From CAWAMD01 sp963783045 (lineage in GTDB: Bacteria; Actinomycetota; Nitriliruptoria; Nitriliruptorales; Nitriliruptoraceae): a DNA stretch of 64,000 nt. The notes beneath the pieces are model-generated. The model was not told where the DNA came from and ran no database searches. It saw only the letters and a program-made list of their open reading frames with translations. The stretch lies in assembly GCA_963783045.1 (NCBI GenBank), contig CAWAMD010000005.1, positions 372,001 to 436,000 of the forward strand, read 5' to 3'. The position numbers and the translations under genes were made by a program. How positions within the stretch are numbered: the first letter of the stretch is position 1; every line of letters starts with the position of its first letter. Below, piece by piece: positions 59,053 through 64,000 of the stretch.

Positions 59053-59584
59053 ACCTCCCGGCGCCCGTGATGGCCTCCACCAGGCCGGCGTCCACGACCT
59101 GCCGGGCCTCGTCGACCGTGACCCACGCCACCTCGTCGCTCTCACCGGCCGCGGGGGCGAAGCGGGCGCCGGGGGTGGCCAGCAGCACGTAGCGCAGATC
59201 GACGTGGACGTGCCCGCGCGGGCCGGGATGGACGTCGACGTGGACGAGGACCGCCCCGCCCGGCGGATGGCCGGCGTCGAGGCCGGTCTCCTCGCGCGTC
59301 TCACGCACCGCGGCGTCGGCCGGGTCCTCGCCCGGGTCCACGTGCCCGCCGGGCTGCAGCCACCGACCGAGCCGGCGGTGCCGGTGCAGCACCAGGCGAC
59401 CCTGCCCGTCGGTGACGACCGCGGACGCCGTGACGTGCAGAGGGTCGGCGTCGCGCTCGAAGGGGGACGGCAGCCACGTCAGGGCCCGCAGCGCCCGCCA
59501 CAGCGAGCGGCGTTCGTGTGCGCTGACCGGCTCGTGCGCGAGCAGCGCGGCCAGGGTGCGGCCCCGCCGGTCGTCCGCCCCCAT
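59036..59584 (-). CDS. NUDIX hydrolase
   Basis: 182 aa. A complete Nudix box GGHVDPGEDPADAAVRETREETGL, preceded by LVLHRHRRLGRWLQPG and followed by HVHVDLRYVLLATPG. It hydrolyses a nucleoside diphosphate linked to another moiety; the substrate is not predictable. ATG 59584 overlaps the stop of the AMP-ligase gene (TGATG), so it is translated as part of a hemQ-ligase-NUDIX operon. Its tail overlaps the K+ channel gene by 17 nt. Confidence 0.9.
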   Translation of the reverse strand: MGADDRRGRTLAALLAHEPVSAHERRSLWRALRALTWLPSPFERDADPLHVTASAVVTDGQGRLVLHRHRRLGRWLQPGGHVDPGEDPADAAVRETREETGLDAGHPPGGAVLVHVDVHPGPRGHVHVDLRYVLLATPGARFAPAAGESDEVAWVTVDEARQVVDAGLVEAITGAGRFIRGG

Positions 59585-60987
59585 CACCACCGGTCGGCGA
59601 AGGCGTCGGCGATGCCGACCCGGCGGACCTTCCCCGTCTCGGTGCGGGGCAGGTCCTCGACGACGAGGATCTGCTTCGGGACCTTCGAGCTGGCGAGCTC
59701 GGCCGTGAGGCGGTCACGGATCGCGTCCGGGTCGAGCTGCTCGCCCGGCCAGGGCACGAGGGCCGCGACCAGGCGTTCGCCCCAGTCCGCGTCGGGGACA
59801 CCGAAGGCGACGGCCTCGGCGACCCCGGGCGAGTCGAGCAGGCGCCGCTCGACCTCCGCCGGGTAGACGTTCACGCCACCGCTGATCACGAGGTCGCCGG
59901 GGCGCCCCTTCAGCACCAGCACGCCGTCGTCGAGCCGCCCGAGGTCGCCGACGGTGAACGCATCGCCGTCCCAGGCCTCGTCGGTCTTCTCGGGGTCGCG
60001 CCAGTACTCCCACCGGGCATGCTCGGGCGCGTGCGCCCACACGGTCCCCACCCCGTCCTCGTCCGGGTCGCGCACCTCGAGGCGGTGGCCGGGCCGCGCA
60101 CGACCGACGCTGCCCGGGTGGGCACGCCACAGCGCCGGCGGACACACGGTGAACTGGCCTTCGGTGGAGCCGTAGAACTCCCACACGGCACCCTCGGGAG
60201 CCACCTCGAGGACCTGCTCCTTCAGCGGCACGGGCATCGGGGCGCCGGCGTGCGCGATCAGCTGCAGCGAGGCCAGGTCGTCCGGCGCCAGGTCCGGCAG
60301 CGCGAGCAGCCGGTGCAGGTGCGTCGGGACGCAGAAGAGCGAGGTGGGACGAAGCGTCCGCAGCGCCTCACGCCACAGCTGCGGGTCGAAGCTCGGGAGC
60401 ACGGCGACCTCGCCGCCGAGCAGCGCCGTGACGAACGCGTGCCGGAACGGGCCCGAGTGGTAGAGCGGCGACACGACGAGGTGCCGGTCACCGTGGCGCT
60501 GCCCGAAGGCGTCGTGCTCGTCGGTGACCACGCGCCGGCCCCAGTCGGACTCGTGCACCCCCACGTAGACGCCCTTGCGACGACCCGTCGTCCCGGACGT
60601 GTAGGCCATCGGGCGGGTGCGGGGCCAGTCCGAGCCCGGGTCGGCCGGCTCCTCGGCGTCGAGGCCGCCCCGCTGCAGTGGGTGCACCGGCACCTCGAGC
60701 GCATGGGCGCCGCGGGCGGCCGCGGGGTCCACGATCGCCAGACGCGGATCGGCGTCCGCGGCGATCTCGGCGACCTCGGCGGGACCGAGGTCGGCGGGGA
60801 CCGGCACCTGGACGATGCCGTCGAGCATGGCCGCGAGCCCGAGAGCGAAGGTCTCGTCGCTGTTGGGCAGGAGCGTCAGCACGCGGTCGCCGGCCTCGAG
60901 CTCGAGCCGTCGCAGGAGCCCGACGGCCCGGGCCGTGACCGGACGCGGGTCGAAGAGCGCGGGAGGGATACGGCGGGCGCGGCTCAC
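59584..60987 (-). CDS. AMP-dependent acyl-CoA synthetase/ligase
   Basis: 467 aa, shorter than typical FadD. P-loop-like motif AYTSGTTGRRKGVYVG, VSPLYHSGPFRHAFVTALLGGEV, FYGSTEGQFT (in place of GxTE), VGDLGRLDDGVLVLKGRPGDLVISGGVNVYPAEVE and the C-terminal Lys in PRTETGKVRRVGI. The N-terminus is compact (RRLELEAGDRVLTLLPNSDETFALGLAAML). It activates a carboxylic acid of unknown type. GTG start overlaps the hemQ stop (GTGA). Confidence 0.9.
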   Translation of the reverse strand: MSRARRIPPALFDPRPVTARAVGLLRRLELEAGDRVLTLLPNSDETFALGLAAMLDGIVQVPVPADLGPAEVAEIAADADPRLAIVDPAAARGAHALEVPVHPLQRGGLDAEEPADPGSDWPRTRPMAYTSGTTGRRKGVYVGVHESDWGRRVVTDEHDAFGQRHGDRHLVVSPLYHSGPFRHAFVTALLGGEVAVLPSFDPQLWREALRTLRPTSLFCVPTHLHRLLALPDLAPDDLASLQLIAHAGAPMPVPLKEQVLEVAPEGAVWEFYGSTEGQFTVCPPALWRAHPGSVGRARPGHRLEVRDPDEDGVGTVWAHAPEHARWEYWRDPEKTDEAWDGDAFTVGDLGRLDDGVLVLKGRPGDLVISGGVNVYPAEVERRLLDSPGVAEAVAFGVPDADWGERLVAALVPWPGEQLDPDAIRDRLTAELASSKVPKQILVVEDLPRTETGKVRRVGIADAFADRW

Positions 60988-61785
60988 GGGTCCGTCGACG
61001 CGCCGAGGCCCAGCTCGGCGACGAGGTCGGCGGGCGTGCGCCGCAGCCCGATGACGAAGGGCCCGAACTCGGCGTAGCGCGCGGAGGCCTCGTCGTAGCG
61101 CAGGGTGTAGACGATCTCCTTCACGTCCGCGATGTCGTGCGCGAAGAGCGTCACCCCCCACTCCCAGTCGTCGAGGCCGGTCGATCCGGTGACGAGCTGC
61201 AGCACGCGGCCGGTGAACGCGCGGCCCGACCGGCCGTGGTCGTGCATGAGGCGCCGCCGCTCCTCGAACGGCAGCCCGTACCAGTTGTCGTCGCCCTCGC
61301 GACGGTGCGACATGGGATAGAAGCAGGCCAGCTCCCAGACCGGCATGTCGGGGTGGAGCTTGTGCTCGTTGTACGCGCTGATGCGCTCGGTGAACTTCTC
61401 GAGCCGGCGGTCGAACTCCTCGCCCTCGACACCGAGCTCGGTGAGCCGCGCGCGCTCCTCCTCCTCGGTGGAGGTGTACTCGGAGGTCTCGGTCAGGCTG
61501 AGGTAGGACCAGCTCAGCTCGAGCACGCGGCCGGCGTCGCAGGCGGCGATGGCGGTCTGGACCCGGCGCAGCTCGTTGAGGTCCTCCGAGAGTGCCATGA
61601 GCATCACGTCGGCCTTGTGGCCGAGCGCGCTGAAGACGTGGAGCTGGACCTCGCCGGCCAGCCGCTCGAGCGTGTCGGCGAGCGCCTTGCCGGCGGCGGG
61701 GGAGACGTCGTCGAACGTCGTGCCGCACCCGGTAGAACAGGTGCAGGACCCCCCATCCCTCCTTCGGGCGGACGGGCGCGGGCAT
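60984..61785 (-). pseudogene. hemQ: HemQ-type coproheme decarboxylase (chlorite dismutase family), one +1 frameshift
   Basis: Starts ATG 61785 (GGAAAGGA ribosome site): MPAPVRPKEGWGVLHLFYRV. The frame breaks at 61713-61719 and resumes FDDVSPAAGKALADTLERLAGEV, LGHKADVMLMALSEDLNELRR, SYLSLTETSEYT and ISAYNEHKLHPDMPVWELACFYPMSHRR. The end is WGVTLFAHDIADVKEIVYTLRYDEASARYAEFGPFVIG. Removing one base gives exactly 266 aa, normal for HemQ. HemQ performs the last step of the coproporphyrin-dependent heme pathway of Gram-positives, so true loss is unlikely. The extra base lies in GAACGTC on the template strand. Confidence 0.88.
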
Positions 61786-61877
61786 GGGCGTCCTTTCCAC
61801 AGACGGAGTGGCGCGAGGGTAGCGGGGGCGGACCGCCGGACGGGAGGCGGGCCGGCGCGCCCGCCACGACGCGGAGG

Positions 61878-64000
61878 TCAGCGGTTGTGGGCGTCCTCGA
61901 GCTGGTAGGCGACCCACGAGGCGACCGCCACGCGACCACCGAGCAGGTACGCCTGGTCGATGCGGTGGGCGTCGACCCAGCGGCGGGTGGCGGGGGAGCG
62001 GTCGATGTCGTAGGGCTGCGTGAGCAGGACGGGAACCCCGCGGTGCGCACCGAAGGGCCCGCCGGCGAGCGCGTCGGGGAAGTCGGCACCCGACGCGAGG
62101 GCCACCCCTCGAGGCTGGTAGCCGACGGTCTGCTCGGCCCACTCGACGATCCTGGTCGCCGTGGTGTACCGGTCGGCACCCGCGACGCGGCTCACGCTGA
62201 CGCCGCGTGCGCGCAGGTCGGCCAGCACCTGGTCCGAGACGGCCGCCGAGCCGCCGACGACCACGACCTGGCGGATGCCGAGCTGGTCGATCACCGCGGC
62301 GGTCTCGGGCGACAGGGTCTCGCGGGCGGTCAGCAGCAGCGGCGCGTTCGCTGCCGCAGCCGGCACCGTGGCGCTCAACGCGTCGGCGAACCCGTTGCCC
62401 GAGGCCAGCAGGGCCCGGTGGGTGGGGGCCCCGACGGCCGCCGCGATGGCGGCGGCGGTCCCGGCCCGGGACCGGCCGGCCCGCCGGTGCAGCGCGATCC
62501 CGAGGTCGTGCAGCTGGATGGCGACGGGGTCGTCGACCGCGGCCTTGCCGCCGAGGATGGTGAGGTCCCGGACACCGAGGGCCTGCAGCGCGGCCACGGT
62601 CTCCGGTGGCACCCGGTCGCGCAGGGTCAGCAGCAGCGGCGCGTCGAGCTTGGCCGCGAGCGGTCCACCGGCGATCCCGTCGGGGAAGTTCAGGCCGTTG
62701 GCCAGCAGTGCCCGCGTCGAACCGTTCGGCCAGCCACGGCGTGCGGCGTTGGCGGCGGTCGCCCACCGGCTGCTGCCCTGCAGCCGCGTCACGTCGGGCG
62801 TGCCGACGTTGCTGTAGAGCACGAGCGCGTTCGAGACGGAGCGCGCGAAGCCGTCGGACGGCCGGTTCTCGACCCGACCGTCGGTGACCATCGTCGTGGA
62901 GCCGCCTCCGTCCATCATGACGGCGTCCACCGCACCGAGCCGGCGCATGAGGTCCGCCGTCTCCTGGGTCGTCAGCCCGACGGCCCCCGACTGCCGGCCG
63001 TCGATGGCGACGAGCAGCAGCTGCCGGTCGGGCGTGAACCCGACGACCGTGCGCGGGTGGGCGCGGTCGTTGTGCACGCGGTTGGAGAAGCCCTCGATCT
63101 CCCAGCTCTGGCTCGAGGTGATCTGACCGTCCTGGAGGATGAGCGGCCCGGCCGCGAGCGCCTGCGTGGCACCTCGCCAGTCCTCGGACATGCGCGTGTC
63201 GAAGGTCACCCGGTCCCCAGGGCGCAGGGACTCGAGGGCGCTGGCCCAGCTCCCGCGGCCGGCGAGCACGACCACGTGTCGTGCCAGCGCCCCGTCGTTG
63301 CCGCGGACCTGGCTCACCAGCGCGCTAGTGAGCGTCTCCACCTCGAGGTCGAGCCCGTCGAAGACGGCCTCGACGGTCCCCGCCGGCGTCCCGGTGCGCG
63401 CCGCGTAGTCCGCGGTGAAGGCAACGAGCTCACCGTCGCGAGGCTGGCGGTTGACGGCGGCGAGCTTCGCGCTGCGCCCCGACGGGAACCAGACCGCGCC
63501 CTTGTACCCCGGCCGGCCCACGGCGTGGGCTCCCTGCGGGAAGAGCGCGAACGCGGCGCGCGGGCCGACCCCCTGGGTCGCGGGCTCGGACAGGTAGCGC
63601 CCGTCCTGGACGACGAGTCCCTCCGGGTCGCCGGTCGGGCTGTCGAGCCAGAACCCGCCGTTGACCCCGGCCACGGCGCGGCTGCCGAGCCGCGCGACGG
63701 TGCGGTTGACCGGCTCACGACCCGGCACGATGCCGTCGGCGAGCTCGGGGCGCAGCTGGACACGGTCGTCGGTGAGCGAGGACCGCAGCACCTGGATGCG
63801 CTGCGGCCCGCCGATCGTCTGCCAGCGGTAGAGCTGACGGTCGAGCCCGGGGGCGACGTGGTAGGTGCCGGTGAGCACCGGATCCTGGTAGGTGGCCGCG
63901 GCCGCCTCGGGCTGGGCTGCGGGCACGGCCACCACGGCCGCCGTGCAGAGCGCGACCAGCGTGGCGAGCGCCCGAGCCGTGCGTGGTCCCCGGATGGTGC
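61878..64000 (-). CDS. Secreted NAGPA-domain phosphodiester glycosidase-like protein with CWB2 repeats (5' end beyond window)
   Basis: About 708 residues visible. The frame runs off the window through a signal peptide (ARALATLVALCTAAVVAVPAA); the start codon is just outside. N-terminal half: NAGPA/exopolysaccharide domain (SRAVAGVNGGFWLDSPTGDPEGLVVQDGR, VVGFTPDRQLLLVAIDGRQSGAVGLTTQETADLMRRLGAVDAVMMDGGGSTTMV). C-terminal half: three CWB2-like units (LQGSSRWATAANAA, a degenerate middle unit, VAGADRYTTATRIV). NAGPA enzymes cleave sugar-phosphodiester bonds, and here the enzyme would be fixed to the wall. Confidence 0.9.
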   Translation of the reverse strand, partial: TIRGPRTARALATLVALCTAAVVAVPAAQPEAAAATYQDPVLTGTYHVAPGLDRQLYRWQTIGGPQRIQVLRSSLTDDRVQLRPELADGIVPGREPVNRTVARLGSRAVAGVNGGFWLDSPTGDPEGLVVQDGRYLSEPATQGVGPRAAFALFPQGAHAVGRPGYKGAVWFPSGRSAKLAAVNRQPRDGELVAFTADYAARTGTPAGTVEAVFDGLDLEVETLTSALVSQVRGNDGALARHVVVLAGRGSWASALESLRPGDRVTFDTRMSEDWRGATQALAAGPLILQDGQITSSQSWEIEGFSNRVHNDRAHPRTVVGFTPDRQLLLVAIDGRQSGAVGLTTQETADLMRRLGAVDAVMMDGGGSTTMVTDGRVENRPSDGFARSVSNALVLYSNVGTPDVTRLQGSSRWATAANAARRGWPNGSTRALLANGLNFPDGIAGGPLAAKLDAPLLLTLRDRVPPETVAALQALGVRDLTILGGKAAVDDPVAIQLHDLGIALHRRAGRSRAGTAAAIAAAVGAPTHRALLASGNGFADALSATVPAAAANAPLLLTARETLSPETAAVIDQLGIRQVVVVGGSAAVSDQVLADLRARGVSVSRVAGADRYTTATRIVEWAEQTVGYQPRGVALASGADFPDALAGGPFGAHRGVPVLLTQPYDIDRSPATRRWVDAHRIDQAYLLGGRVAVASWVAYQLEDAHNR

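Overview
The window is a 64 kb stretch of very GC-rich chromosome with dense, often overlapping genes and strong G/C preference at third codon positions. The gene content points to a free-living, probably deep-branching actinobacterium: NucS (the actinobacterial/archaeal mismatch endonuclease), a DUF3097 protein, a DUF222-HNH protein, a DUF2804 protein, HemQ, and four different proteins with cell-wall-binding repeat 2 (CWB2). A nitriliruptorian/euzebyan relative would fit, but this is inference from gene content only. No phage, transposase, CRISPR array, rRNA or tRNA was seen.

Layout. 1-3362: end of a pyrimidine operon (carB, pyrK, pyrD, pyrF). 3286-6237: small unknowns and a DUF2156 (lysylphosphatidylglycerol synthase type) membrane protein. 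6247-7845: an ArsR-type repressor divergent from a fluoride-channel operon (crcB, crcB, DUF190). 7959-9798: a membrane protein and a soluble PAS histidine kinase. 9983-22375: a molybdenum respiration island holding an exported NarG-clade enzyme with ferredoxin and NrfD subunits, a cytoplasmic NasA/NapA-type enzyme with NarI-like, ferredoxin, Rieske and HPP (nitrite transport family) partners, plus mobA, a DUF6457 protein and an XRE-GAF regulator. 22308-30289: acyltransferase, acyl-CoA dehydrogenase, a CWB2 surface protein, a transglycosylase and two lipoproteins. 30379-33393: galT and a SufR-like regulator coupled to an NnrS-like membrane protein. 33421-43015: CWB2 proteins, DUF3097, DUF222-HNH, a third molybdoenzyme and dodecin. 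43016-54945: housekeeping genes (pyruvate phosphate dikinase, M1 aminopeptidase, enoyl-CoA hydratase, acyl-CoA synthetase, ABC1 kinase, YchF, NucS). 55057-64000: secreted peptidase, DUF2804, K+ channel, NUDIX, AMP-ligase, HemQ, and a partial CWB2/NAGPA protein.

Physiology. The three molybdoenzymes, MobA, the HPP protein and the NnrS-like protein with its Fe-S-type regulator suggest nitrogen-oxide respiration or assimilation and nitrosative-stress handling. Acyl-CoA genes suggest fatty-acid use.

The most unusual signal is at DNA level. Five frame disruptions break otherwise intact genes (two in pyrD, one each in a CWB2-hydrolase gene, hemQ and an acyl-CoA dehydrogenase). Four are single-base gains lying exactly in the heptamer GAACGTC, on either strand relative to coding. 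That points to a systematic sequence artefact or a site-specific DNA process rather than ordinary gene decay. A second pattern is that several promoters place a TANNNT -10 box 7-8 nt before the ATG, implying leaderless mRNAs. Two genes (pyrF and the DUF2156 gene) have no ATG/GTG/TTG in a suitable place but an ATC behind a Shine-Dalgarno sequence.
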